Source of the DNA: Streptomyces sp. XM4193
Lineage (GTDB): Bacteria > Actinomycetota > Actinomycetes > Streptomycetales > Streptomycetaceae
DNA: 64,000 nt
Assembly (NCBI RefSeq): GCF_023072595.1
Contig: NZ_JALLGK010000010.1
Coordinates: 1-64,000, forward strand
Reading direction: 5' to 3'
In this document: positions 37,783 through 45,585 of the stretch, piece by piece
Numbering within the stretch: position 1 is the stretch's first letter
Layout of the letters: every line of letters begins with the position of its first letter
Translations under genes and position numbers: made by a program
Notes under the pieces: generated by a model
Told to the model about the DNA's origin: nothing
Databases searched by the model: none
What the model saw: the letters and a program-made list of their open reading frames with translations, nothing else

Positions 37783-38452
37783 CTTCCCTCTTTCCACCGC
37801 CACGGTGAGGACCGGTTGGGCGGGAGCCCGCACCCGCGGGGCGGACCGATCGACACCCAGCGCGTGCTGTCGTGCCCGGGCCGGCGGCCAGAGCATCGTC
37901 CATCGCAGGAACACCAGACGCCTGACTGCGCTCACGAGCCGTCCTCGTCGCGCCATGCAAGCACGGGCAAAGCTAAGGAATTTGCGAGTCTTCCGCGGCA
38001 CGGGAATTTTTTTTCGGGCCGCCCACACCCGGGCGAAATACAGGCCCACATCCCGCTTTGAGACGACCCGTCCCCCCACCGTCGCCCGGCCCGCGCCCCA
38101 CCACCCGTCGCCCACCCGTGCCGCAGGCCCGCCCGCGGTACGACGCGCGGCAACCGCCCGTTCAGCACCGGGACTTGCACCTCGGACCCCGCGCCACCCC
38201 GGACCGGCCGACCCCGCCGACACCCCTCCCCGCAGTCCGGTCCTCAGCGGCCGCGCGGCCCGCCGGGCCTGCGGCACCGCCCAACCTCCGAGCCGCAGCC
38301 CGGGCTTCGCCGCCCCGGCCGGCCGTACGCCTGACGGCGCGGGAACGCCGTTCCGCACGGGCGAGGCGGGCACGGGGCCGGGCGATCCTTCCGGGCAGCG
38401 ACGAACCGGGGCCTTCACGGCCGGTGGCAGGGCCGCGGGCCGGGCGGAGCGG
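37783..38452. other. Intergenic region at the polyene cluster edge
   Basis: About 670 bp between the dehydratase start and the tetR stop. It holds the dehydratase promoter region with the PAS-LuxR-like box and, at 38003-38014, an A/T run unusual for this DNA. The stretch 38040-38450 is very GC-rich and C-biased. I see no convincing gene in it. Confidence 0.6.
37973..37988 (-). promoter_or_regulatory. Second PAS-LuxR-type operator, upstream of the dehydratase
   Basis: Plus-strand CTAAGGAATTTGCGAG fits 13 of 16 positions of CTVGGGAWWTCCCBAG; the operator is near-palindromic, so strand is nominal. It is 190-206 bp upstream of the dehydratase start, nearly the same spacing as the site before the giant PKS. 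Together they suggest co-regulation by one PimM/AmphRIV-type activator encoded elsewhere. Confidence 0.5.
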
Positions 38453-39073
38453 TCAGTCGTCGGCGTTCTGCTTCGCCCGGCCGGCGGCCTCGGCATCGGC
38501 ATCGGCCTCGGCCGGTTGGGCACCCACGGCGTTGGTCACCAGCTCGCGCGCGTACGCGGCGTCCTCTCGGCCGGGACGGAAGAGGATGCGGTACATGATC
38601 GGTGCCACGAGACGGTCGATCAGCAGTTCCGTCTCGGGCACCGGCTCCCCGCGCTGAGCCGCTCGGGCCAGCACCGCGTCGATCTGCTCCGCGGCATACG
38701 CCGAACACTGGCCGGCGTTGGTTCCGTCGGGGTCGCCGAGCAGGGCGTCCCGGATGTAGGCGCGTCCGGGCGGCGAGGACATCTCGTCGAGGAACTGCTC
38801 CGCCCACGCGTCGAGATCGGCCCGCAGGCTTCCGCGGTCGGCCGGTTCCGTCTCCGGCCGGAGCCGTTCGACGGCCACGTCGGACAGGAGCTCCTGCAGA
38901 TCGCCCCAGCGACGGTAGACGGTGGAGGGGGTCACGCCCGCGCGGCCGGCCACCATCGGGACCGTGAGTGCGTCGCGGCCCACCTCCCCCACGAGTTCGT
39001 TCACCGCTGTGTGGACTGCCTTCTGGACGCGCGCGCTGCGCCCGCCGGGGCGGACCATGGGCTTGGGACTCAT
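38453..39073 (-). CDS. TetR/AcrR-family transcriptional regulator
   Basis: A 206-residue one-component repressor. The N-terminal helix-turn-helix is seen as ALTVPMVAGRAGVTPSTVYRRW at about residues 35-56, followed by the usual ligand-binding helical domain (RAYIRDALLGDP...). The C-terminus is Ala/Asp-rich and probably disordered. I took ATG 39073, which has AGGGTGG 5-11 bases upstream, over the GTG three codons earlier. It is downstream of and co-oriented with the amidase operon, with a 186-bp gap. It is the best candidate to bind the large inverted repeat in the divergent amidase/MFS promoter. Nothing links it to the polyene genes except position. Confidence 0.88.
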   Translation of the reverse strand: MSPKPMVRPGGRSARVQKAVHTAVNELVGEVGRDALTVPMVAGRAGVTPSTVYRRWGDLQELLSDVAVERLRPETEPADRGSLRADLDAWAEQFLDEMSSPPGRAYIRDALLGDPDGTNAGQCSAYAAEQIDAVLARAAQRGEPVPETELLIDRLVAPIMYRILFRPGREDAAYARELVTNAVGAQPAEADADAEAAGRAKQNADD

Positions 39074-39259
39074 ACGATCCACCCTAATGCGACTCCGTTG
39101 CTTCTAGGCGGCTTCCAGGCGGTGGCAGAGGTCGTCGACCCGCGGGCCGCGAGGGATGCCCGGGCGGGGCGGGCACCCCTCGGACACACCTCGGACACCT
39201 CTCGCAACGACCGGGCACCTCTCGCGGCGACGCGACCACACACCCGGCCGGAACGCCCT

Positions 39260-40651
39260 TCAGGCGGCGAGCGGAACGACCCGTCCCGCGCCGGCCACCG
39301 CCTCCTCGTACGCCCGGCCCACGCGGAGCACCGTCGCGTCGCCGAAGGGGCGCGCCATCAGCTGCATGCCGATCGGCAGTCCGGCGCGGTCGCGACCGAC
39401 CGGCACGGTCAGGGCCGGGACGCCGGTGACGTTGGCCGGGGCGCAGAGGCGGACGCAGGCGTCCGACACGGCTTCGCTCGTGCCGTCGGCCCACTCGACG
39501 GTTTCCTGCCCCGCCTCGACCGCCGTCATCGGCACCGTCGGCGCGGCGAGGACGTCGATTCCGTCGAACATGCGGGCCCAGGCGTCCCGCATCGCCGCGC
39601 GGGCCCGCTGGGCACGCAGGTAGTCGCCGGCGGAGGTGAGTTCACCGGCCTCCAGCAGGAGGCGAACGTCCGCCGCGTACAGGTCGGGGACGGCCCGCAG
39701 CGACCGCTCGTGGTACGCGGTGGCCTCGGGAACCATCAGCCCCCACTGAACGGCCTGAACGTACCGAGCCATCGGGATCTCGACATCGACCGGCTCCGCC
39801 CCCAGCTCCACCAGCCGCCCGATCGCGGCGCGCACGGACTCCTCGACCTCGGGCGCGACGCGGTCGAAGTAGTGGTTCCGCGGTACGCCGACCCTCAGTC
39901 CTCGCAGGTCGCCCCCGGGGAAGCGGTCGAGCACCGGCCCGGGCACGCTCGCCGGGTCGTGCGGGTCGTGGCCGGCGATCGCCGGCAGCACCAGCGAGAC
40001 GTCCGCGGCGGTGCGGGCGAGCGGGCCCACATGGTCCAGGGACCAGGACAGCGAGGTCACGCCGGTGCGCGGGACCAGCCCGTAGGTCGGTTTGAGGCCC
40101 ACCACGCCGTTCAGCGCCGCGGGGACCCGGATGGAACCGCCCGTGTCCGTACCCATGGCGAACGTCGCCCCGCCGGCAGCGACAGCCACCGCCGAGCCGC
40201 CGCTCGAACCGCCCGCGATCCGGCTGTGGTCCCAGGTGTTGTGCGTCTGCGGAGTGACGAGGCCGTAGGCGAACTCGTGCGTGTGCGTCTTGCCCAGGAG
40301 GACGGCCCCGGCAGCGCGCAGCCGCTCGGCCACTGCGCTGTCGCGTTCCGCCACGTGACCTGCCCGGACGCGTGAGCTCGCCGTGGTCGGCACCCCCTCC
40401 GCGTCGATCAGGTCCTTGAGCGCCACGGGGATTCCGTGCAGCGGCCCGCGCGGCCCGCTTCCGGAGATCTCGTTCTCGGCGCGGGCGGCCGCGGCCAGGG
40501 CCGTATCGGCGGCGACGGAGACGTAGGCACCCAGTCGCCCCTCGACCGCGGCAATGCGGGCGAGCACGGATTCGGTGAGTTCGACGGGTGACAGCTCCCG
40601 TGCGCGCACCGCGCGGGAGGCCTCGGTCAGGGACAGCTCAAAGGGCTGCAT
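39260..40651 (-). CDS. Amidase signature-family hydrolase (AtzE/GatA-like)
   Basis: Hydrolyses an amide-type bond; the exact substrate is unknown. The 463-residue protein has the amidase-signature triad: Lys79 in PVALKDL, the cis-Ser in AGGSSGGSA (residues 146-154) and the nucleophile Ser173 in GTDTGGSIRVP. Length fits the family. Its start overlaps the end of the small AtzG-like gene by 14 bp, so translation is probably coupled. In the Atz system, AtzE and the small AtzG form a complex that hydrolyses 1-carboxybiuret, which makes a similar two-subunit amidase likely here. GatA of the Glu-tRNA amidotransferase is unlikely because no gatB or gatC is adjacent. Confidence 0.9.
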   Translation of the reverse strand: MQPFELSLTEASRAVRARELSPVELTESVLARIAAVEGRLGAYVSVAADTALAAAARAENEISGSGPRGPLHGIPVALKDLIDAEGVPTTASSRVRAGHVAERDSAVAERLRAAGAVLLGKTHTHEFAYGLVTPQTHNTWDHSRIAGGSSGGSAVAVAAGGATFAMGTDTGGSIRVPAALNGVVGLKPTYGLVPRTGVTSLSWSLDHVGPLARTAADVSLVLPAIAGHDPHDPASVPGPVLDRFPGGDLRGLRVGVPRNHYFDRVAPEVEESVRAAIGRLVELGAEPVDVEIPMARYVQAVQWGLMVPEATAYHERSLRAVPDLYAADVRLLLEAGELTSAGDYLRAQRARAAMRDAWARMFDGIDVLAAPTVPMTAVEAGQETVEWADGTSEAVSDACVRLCAPANVTGVPALTVPVGRDRAGLPIGMQLMARPFGDATVLRVGRAYEEAVAGAGRVVPLAA

Positions 40652-40844
40652 CGGCGTTCCCCTCTCCGGCTCGGAAGGCGAACGCGGGAGGGGTCTCGCC
40701 GAGGTCGAGCTCGCGCAGGGTGCTGATCACGGAGTGGATGTGGTTCGCCGTCATCGCCACCGCTTCGGTTCGGCCGCTCTCGAGAGGGAGCCCCGCCCGC
40801 AGCGCCCCTCGGGCTGCCTCCTGGGGAGTGAGTTCGCTGGTCAT
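40638..40844 (-). CDS. AtzG-like small amidase partner (DUF4089-like)
   Basis: A 68-residue protein with the pattern seen in AtzG-like subunits: hydrophobic helices around AVAMTANHIHSVISTLREL and an acidic LDLGETPPAFAF segment. It directly precedes the amidase and overlaps it by 14 bp in another frame. ATG 40844 has GGAAGG upstream; a longer reading to 40904 is possible but adds unlike sequence. AtzG-type proteins pack against the amidase and stabilise it. The family call is from memory of the pattern and position; it may be a different small companion protein. Confidence 0.7.
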   Translation of the reverse strand: MTSELTPQEAARGALRAGLPLESGRTEAVAMTANHIHSVISTLRELDLGETPPAFAFRAGEGNADAAL

Positions 40845-40907
40845 GACTTCCTTCCGGGTCTGCGCACACGACGGACCAGGGCTGGAGCAGAGCCCCCGAC
40901 CCACCGC

Positions 40908-40975
40908 AAAAGCGAATCGTTTGCGTTTGGTCGACCGTAGGACCTACGGTGACTTAACGCAAACCAATCGCTTTT
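40908..40975. promoter_or_regulatory. Divergent promoter with nested inverted repeats (probable TetR operator)
   Basis: The two outer arms, AAAAGCGAATCGTTTGCGTT (40908-40927) and AACGCAAACCAATCGCTTTT (40956-40975), are inverted copies matching at 18 of 20 positions. At the centre is a second perfect palindrome, ACCGTAGG-A-CCTACGGT (40934-40950). The structure sits between the AtzG-like/amidase operon and the MFS gene, whose starts are at 40844 and 40993, so one regulator could control both directions. The nearby TetR is the obvious candidate. Confidence 0.75.
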
Positions 40976-40992
40976 AGCACGGGAAGGGCCTC

Positions 40993-42495
40993 ATGCAGAG
41001 CCTCCCCGCGGGCCGCACCCCTCCCCGCACCCCCTCGTCCCGGCGCCTGTCGTTCGCCCTGCACACCTCGATCCTGATCGCGCTGCTCGCCGCGTCCAGC
41101 GCCCCGACCCCGCTGTACCCCCGCTACCAGGCCCAGTGGCAGCTGTCGTCCCTCGACATCACCGTGGTCTTCAGCGCCTACGCGCTGGCACTCCTGATCG
41201 CACTGCTGACGACCGGAAGCCTTTCCGACCACGTCGGACGGCGCCCCGTGCTCCTCGGCGCGCTCGCGGTCCAGATCGCCTCCGTGGCACTGTTCGCGAC
41301 GGCCGACGGCCTGACCGCCCTGATCGGCGCCCGCGTGCTCCAGGGCATCGCGACCGGTGTGGCGACCGGTGCGGCAGGTGCGGCTCTCCTCGACCTGGAG
41401 GACCCCGCCCGGCCCGGTCGCCCCGCGCTGGCCAACAGCATCGCGCCGGTGACGGGCATGGCGGCAGGCGTCCTGGCCGCCACCCTCGCGGTGCGCTTCG
41501 CCCCGGTTCCGACGATCACGATCCACGCGGCCCTCATCGCCGTGTTCGCCGCGCAGGCCATCGCCCTTGTCGGGACGTCCGAGACCGTACGCCGCCGCCC
41601 CGGAGCACTGCGTTCGCTGCGACCCCGCCCGGCACTGCCGCCGGAGGCCGCCCGCACCCTCCTGCTCAACGGCGCCGGCGTCGTCGCCGTCTGGGCGCTC
41701 GGCGGCTTCCACTCGTCCCTGGGGCCGGACTTCACCCGACTCGTCTCCCCCGGCGGACCCGAGTACGCGGACGGCATGGCCTTCTTCGCACTGACGGCCG
41801 TCGCCGCCCCGACGGTGTACGCCACGCGCAGAATGCCTACCGACGTCTCCGCTCTCGTCGGGAGCTGCGCGGTGGTTCCGGCAGCCGTTCTGACCGTGGG
41901 CGCCCTCTGGCTCGCCAACCCCGTACTTCTCTTCGCCGGGGCGGCGCTCGCCGGGTTCGGCTTCGGAGCGGTCTCCCGCGGTGCGCTGCGCGCGGTCGTC
42001 GACTCGGTCCCGGCCCGGGAGAGGAGCGGCACGCTCGCCTCCTACTACGTGCTCGGCTACCTGGCGATGAGCCTGCCCGCCGTCGGCGCCGGCGCCCTCG
42101 CCGCCGGCTTCGGGCTGCGTGCGGCAGCACTGTCCTGCGCCGGCTGCGTGACCGTACTGGCGGCCGTCTCGGTCACGGCGCTGACCGCGACACTGCGCAG
42201 CCGTCGCCGTCGGCACCGCACACCGTCCCCGGACTCCGGCTCCGGCTCGCGCGCGGCATCGAGTAGCCCCACATCCGCCCCATCCGGCACACCCGTTCCG
42301 GACACCTCCGCCCTCGCAGCCCCCAACAGACAAGGAAAGACACCGTGTCCATCACCTCGCAGACGACCGTCTCCCCCACTCCCCCAGCCGCTTCCTGGAC
42401 GGTGGGCGACCACACCGTACGACGCATCGACGAAGTCGCCCTGCCCGCCCGGACCGGTCCGTGGCTGCTGCCCGGGGCAACCGCCGACGTCGTGA
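40993..42495 (+). CDS. MFS transporter
   Basis: A 500-residue inner-membrane transporter. Residues 20-395 contain about 12 hydrophobic segments. The loop between helices 2 and 3 has the MFS motif GSLSDHVGRRPVLLG, and motif-C-like sequence is in GARVLQGIATGVATGAAGAAL. The start is at an ATG with GGGAAGGGCC upstream. A basic, Ser/Pro-rich tail of about 100 residues follows the last helix. The final 151 bp overlap the start of the next gene in another frame, an unusually long overlap. Divergent from the amidase operon and upstream of a metallo-hydrolase. Its role may be uptake or export of the substrate these enzymes act on. Confidence 0.9.
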   Translation: MQSLPAGRTPPRTPSSRRLSFALHTSILIALLAASSAPTPLYPRYQAQWQLSSLDITVVFSAYALALLIALLTTGSLSDHVGRRPVLLGALAVQIASVALFATADGLTALIGARVLQGIATGVATGAAGAALLDLEDPARPGRPALANSIAPVTGMAAGVLAATLAVRFAPVPTITIHAALIAVFAAQAIALVGTSETVRRRPGALRSLRPRPALPPEAARTLLLNGAGVVAVWALGGFHSSLGPDFTRLVSPGGPEYADGMAFFALTAVAAPTVYATRRMPTDVSALVGSCAVVPAAVLTVGALWLANPVLLFAGAALAGFGFGAVSRGALRAVVDSVPARERSGTLASYYVLGYLAMSLPAVGAGALAAGFGLRAAALSCAGCVTVLAAVSVTALTATLRSRRRRHRTPSPDSGSGSRAASSSPTSAPSGTPVPDTSALAAPNRQGKTPCPSPRRRPSPPLPQPLPGRWATTPYDASTKSPCPPGPVRGCCPGQPPTS

Positions 42496-43280
42496 GCCGG
42501 ACTCCCTGGCTGAGCCCCGACTTCGCCGACGAACAGGGCCTTCTGCGCCTGGCAAGCCACAGCTTCGCCCTGGAGGCGAACGGCATGCGCGTACTGGTCG
42601 ACACCGGCATCGGCAACGGGAAGCCACGCGCCAACCCCGCCTGGAACAACCTGAACAGCGATTACGAAGCCCGGCTGCGGGCGGCGGGGTTCGCGCCGGA
42701 GAACGTCGACCTCGTGATCCTCACCCACCTCCACACCGACCACGTCGGGTGGAACACGCGCGCCGAGGGCGGCACTTGGGTGCCCACCTTCCCGAACGCG
42801 CGCTACGTCACCTCACGCACCGAGTGGGACCACTGGGCGGGCGTCGACATGGAGGAGGCGCGTCGGCAGATGTTCCGGGACTCGGTCCACCCCGTACGGG
42901 AAGCAGGCCTGTTCGACCTCGTCGATGTCGCGGACGAGGGTACGGACGTGGCGCCCGGCATCCGCCTGCTGCCCACCCCCGGCCACACACCGGGGCAGGT
43001 GGCGGTGGAGGTGAGCAGCCGGGGCGAGACCGCGTTGATCACCGGCGACAGCGTCCACCACCCGGTCCAGATGGCGCATCCGGAGCTGTGCAGTTGCGTG
43101 GACACCGCTCCCGAACTCGCGGCCAGAACCAGGAGCCGGCTGCTCGACTCACTGGCCGATACGTCAACTCTCCTACTGGGGAGCCACTTTCCGCCGCCGA
43201 CGGCCGGACACGTCCGTCGCGAGGACGGCGGGTACCGACTGGTCCCGGCCCCCTCGGAAGACACACCCGTCGGCGACTGA
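42345..43280 (+). CDS. Metallo-beta-lactamase-fold hydrolase
   Basis: A 311-residue soluble zinc hydrolase. The HxHxDH motif is at His128, His130, Asp132, His133 (THLHTDHVGW). Further metal ligands are in PTPGHTPGQV, ITGDSVHH and the late GSHFPPP. The arrangement resembles the lactonase/methyl-parathion-hydrolase branch rather than true beta-lactamases. GTG 42345 has AAGGAAAG upstream. It overlaps the MFS gene by 151 bp, so the two are almost certainly co-transcribed. With the amidase across the promoter it suggests breakdown of a compound carrying an ester or lactone and an amide, but no substrate can be named. Confidence 0.88.
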   Translation: MSITSQTTVSPTPPAASWTVGDHTVRRIDEVALPARTGPWLLPGATADVVSRTPWLSPDFADEQGLLRLASHSFALEANGMRVLVDTGIGNGKPRANPAWNNLNSDYEARLRAAGFAPENVDLVILTHLHTDHVGWNTRAEGGTWVPTFPNARYVTSRTEWDHWAGVDMEEARRQMFRDSVHPVREAGLFDLVDVADEGTDVAPGIRLLPTPGHTPGQVAVEVSSRGETALITGDSVHHPVQMAHPELCSCVDTAPELAARTRSRLLDSLADTSTLLLGSHFPPPTAGHVRREDGGYRLVPAPSEDTPVGD

Positions 43281-43519
43281 GACGGACCGGAGCACCCGGG
43301 GCGGGGTGGGCAGCGGCACCGAGTACGCGCGGGCTGCGCCCTGGCGTCGGCGGCCGGACGCCCGGGGGCGGCTGCGGAACTCCGCCGGCGCTCGTTCGTC
43401 GTCACCGACAGGCCGGGCGACGGCGTTCCCGGTCACCGACCCGCGCCCCTCGCGCAACCGCTGCCGCCCTCGCCTCGCGGGCAACATCCGAGCCGTTCAC
43501 CGCCGTGCGCATGGGCCCG

Positions 43520-44548
43520 TCACGTCCGATACCGCTGCGCCACTGCCGCGAAGGCGGCCTTGGGCTCCCAACCGAGATCTGGGTAGGTCCGCCCCCGGCG
43601 CCCTTCGAGGATCTTGACGATGCCCAGGCCGGCTCGGTCCAGGTCGTCCCTGGGGTCTCCGTCCGGGCGGTGCGGGTAGTCGGCGAGGGCGAACAGGAAC
43701 ACGAACGCACTGTCCACGCCCTCGGACTCGAAGATCTCCAGCAGTTCGCTCAGGTACGCGGCCTGACCGGCCTCGTCGCGCTCGTACACACCGTTCAGCC
43801 GCAGAGGGGCCCTGGTCCGCGGGTCGTGCTCGACCACTTCGAGCACCCGCCCACCGCGGTCTCCCGCGCCGCGGTAGGCCGCGGTGCCGAACCCGGTGAC
43901 GGCCAGCGGCTTCGGGCCCCGGGCCAGGGTGCGCACCGCGTCCCGGAACCGGTCGGCGACCTCGGCGGAGCGGAGCAGCTCGAACGTCACGATGTCGAAG
44001 GGCGTCCAGTCGACCTGCTCGAACTGGATGGAGGCGTAGGTGAGTCTGCCGCGGAAGCGCTCTCGGACCGCGGCCGCGGCGTCGGAGAGGAACGCGTTGA
44101 TGCGCACGCCGAGCTCGCGCATCGCTTCCGCCCGCCGGTCGTGTCGCCTCATCAGCTGCTCGACCCGCTCCTCGGGGCTCTCCCCGGGCAGGAACCCGCG
44201 GTTCATCACGCTCAGTTCGACGCCTGCGACGAACACGACCGGGGCAGCCGCCCGCTGCCGGAGTCGTTCCGCTCGCTCGGCGCAGTCGCGCAGGAGCGTG
44301 AGGATCTGCTCCGGCTCCAGCTCCAGGGGGTAGGGCGAGAACCACACCTCCAGGCCGAGATCGGCGGCGACACCGGCGGCCAGCTCCAGCCGGTCCGGGT
44401 CGCCACCGATGACCTGGACCGCGTTGCAGTGCAAGTCGTCGCGGATGATGGCGAGTTCACGCCGAACCACCGCAGGGTCGAGGCGTTCGCGGGACGTCGG
44501 ACCGTGCACGACGAACCCGGTGTCGTAGGTCATTCCTCTTGCTCGCAC
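43520..44548 (-). CDS. Putative TIM-barrel (glycosidase-like) protein, often annotated abortive infection protein
   Basis: A 342-residue protein of a Streptomyces family often named abortive infection protein, although its sequence looks like a (beta/alpha)8 barrel of glycoside-hydrolase type. Visible signs are repeated strand-like motifs: LHCNAVQVIGG, GLEVWFSPYPLEL, VVFVAGVELSV, VDWTPFDIVTFE, LAVTGFGTAAYRGAGDRGG and SAFVFLFALADYP. Glu in AGVELS could be a catalytic acid, but the second conserved Glu usual before GT-AYRGA is Gly here (VTGFGT rather than VTEYGT), so activity is uncertain. I chose GTG 44548 (GGAGAGG upstream), which gives VRARGMTYDTG; an ATG five codons later is possible. It is divergent from a TetR gene. 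Confidence 0.75.
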   Translation of the reverse strand: MRARGMTYDTGFVVHGPTSRERLDPAVVRRELAIIRDDLHCNAVQVIGGDPDRLELAAGVAADLGLEVWFSPYPLELEPEQILTLLRDCAERAERLRQRAAAPVVFVAGVELSVMNRGFLPGESPEERVEQLMRRHDRRAEAMRELGVRINAFLSDAAAAVRERFRGRLTYASIQFEQVDWTPFDIVTFELLRSAEVADRFRDAVRTLARGPKPLAVTGFGTAAYRGAGDRGGRVLEVVEHDPRTRAPLRLNGVYERDEAGQAAYLSELLEIFESEGVDSAFVFLFALADYPHRPDGDPRDDLDRAGLGIVKILEGRRGRTYPDLGWEPKAAFAAVAQRYRT

Positions 44549-44599
44549 GGGTGCCGTCCTCTCCGTCGGGTCTCGGGCGGTCGAGAGTGACAAGAAACG

Positions 44600-44627
44600 T
44601 GCGTGCACGCAAGTTTGCGCGTACGCA
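44600..44627. promoter_or_regulatory. Palindromic operator between the TIM-barrel gene and tetR
   Basis: Arms TGCGTGCACGCA (44600-44611) and TGCGCGTACGCA (44616-44627) form an inverted repeat with 10 of 12 matches and a four-base spacer. It lies 23-50 bp before the tetR start and about 50-80 bp before the divergent gene's start, a typical place for TetR autoregulation and control of the neighbour. Confidence 0.65.
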
Positions 44628-44650
44628 ACTCCGTGTGTGACGCTGGCACC

Positions 44651-45319
44651 GTGCCGACACCACCAGGACTCCGTGAGCGGAAGAAACAGGCCACGCGCGA
44701 GGCGCTGCGGGAGGCGGCCCTGCGCCTGGCCGTGGAACGCGGGCCGGACCAGGTGCGGGTCGAGGACATCGCCGAAGCGGCCGGAGTCTCGGCGCGCACC
44801 TACAACAACTACTTCGCCAGCCGCGAGCAGGCGATCGTCTCCGGCGTCACCGCGGACCGGGAGGCGCGGATCGCGGCGGCAGTCGCTGCCCGGCCGGCAG
44901 GAGCGCGTCTGGCCGACGCGGTCACCGACGCGGTGGTCGAGCAGTACACGAACACCGACGAGCGCGAACGCGGGACGCTGCTGCTGATCACCGCCCGACC
45001 CTCGCTGCGCGACGCGTTTCTCGACACCACCGGCGGCATCGAGCCCCCGCTCGCGGCGGTGTTCACCGAACGCCTTGGTGAGGACGGCGAGCAGACCGCC
45101 CGCGTGCTCGCGGCAAGCGTGGCCGCGGCGGTTCGTATCGCGCTGGAGGGCTGGCTCCAGCCGGGCGCGAACACGGGCGCCGCCGGTGCATCCGGCGCCG
45201 GAGGAGGACTGGTCGTACCCACCGGCTCGCTGCCCGACCGACTCCGCGCGGCACTGGCCCCGCTCGCGCCCGCACTCGACGCCGTGGACCGACAGCTCGA
45301 CGCCGTCGACCGACATTAG
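44651..45319 (+). CDS. TetR/AcrR-family transcriptional regulator
   Basis: A 222-residue repressor. The helix-turn-helix is at about residues 30-55 (VRVEDIAEAAGVSARTYNNYFASREQAI). It starts at GTG 44651 (MPTPPGLRERKKQATREAL), the usual beginning for this type; an upstream ATG at 44603 would run through the operator. The C-terminus ends with two copies of LDAVDR(Q/H), encoded by a 21-bp tandem repeat that continues past the stop codon. Divergent from the TIM-barrel gene with a palindrome between, so it probably controls that gene and itself. Confidence 0.88.
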   Translation: MPTPPGLRERKKQATREALREAALRLAVERGPDQVRVEDIAEAAGVSARTYNNYFASREQAIVSGVTADREARIAAAVAARPAGARLADAVTDAVVEQYTNTDERERGTLLLITARPSLRDAFLDTTGGIEPPLAAVFTERLGEDGEQTARVLAASVAAAVRIALEGWLQPGANTGAAGASGAGGGLVVPTGSLPDRLRAALAPLAPALDAVDRQLDAVDRH

Positions 45320-45337
45320 ACGCCGTCGACCGACACA
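45276..45337 (+). repeat. 21-bp tandem repeat across the tetR stop codon
   Basis: Copies at 45276-45296 and 45297-45317 encode LDAVDRQ and LDAVDRH. A third, one base shorter copy (45318-45337) begins with the TAG stop. The repeat therefore sets the length of the C-terminus and could vary by slippage between strains. Confidence 0.75.
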
Positions 45338-45585
45338 CCGGGCCGTGAATTCGTCCCGGCTCAGGCGCCCGCCGAGCGGGCAGTGGACCGGAACGTGCCG
45401 CTGCACGCCGCCGTCATCAACTCACCGGCAGGTCGCCGCAGTTGTCGGGGTCGCCTGGGTCATCGGGGTTGCCGGCGTTCACCGGACAGCAAGACACACT
45501 CGACGACCTTCACTGCTGCCGTGTGAGGTGGTCGCCGCGGCGTGAGCTGCGGGGCGGCGCACACCCTCGGACCGGTGACGTGGTG

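Noticed and set aside
37783..38523. Longer dehydratase starting at 38523
   Set aside because: The upstream part is Pro/Arg-rich and unlike the SDR family; AGAGGGAAG before ATG 37782 and the length of 344 residues fit DIII proteins.
39156..39259. Direct repeats of ACCTCTCGC-type words between tetR and amidase as a regulatory array
   Set aside because: They are short and imperfect and lie downstream of the amidase gene; I cannot separate them from chance.
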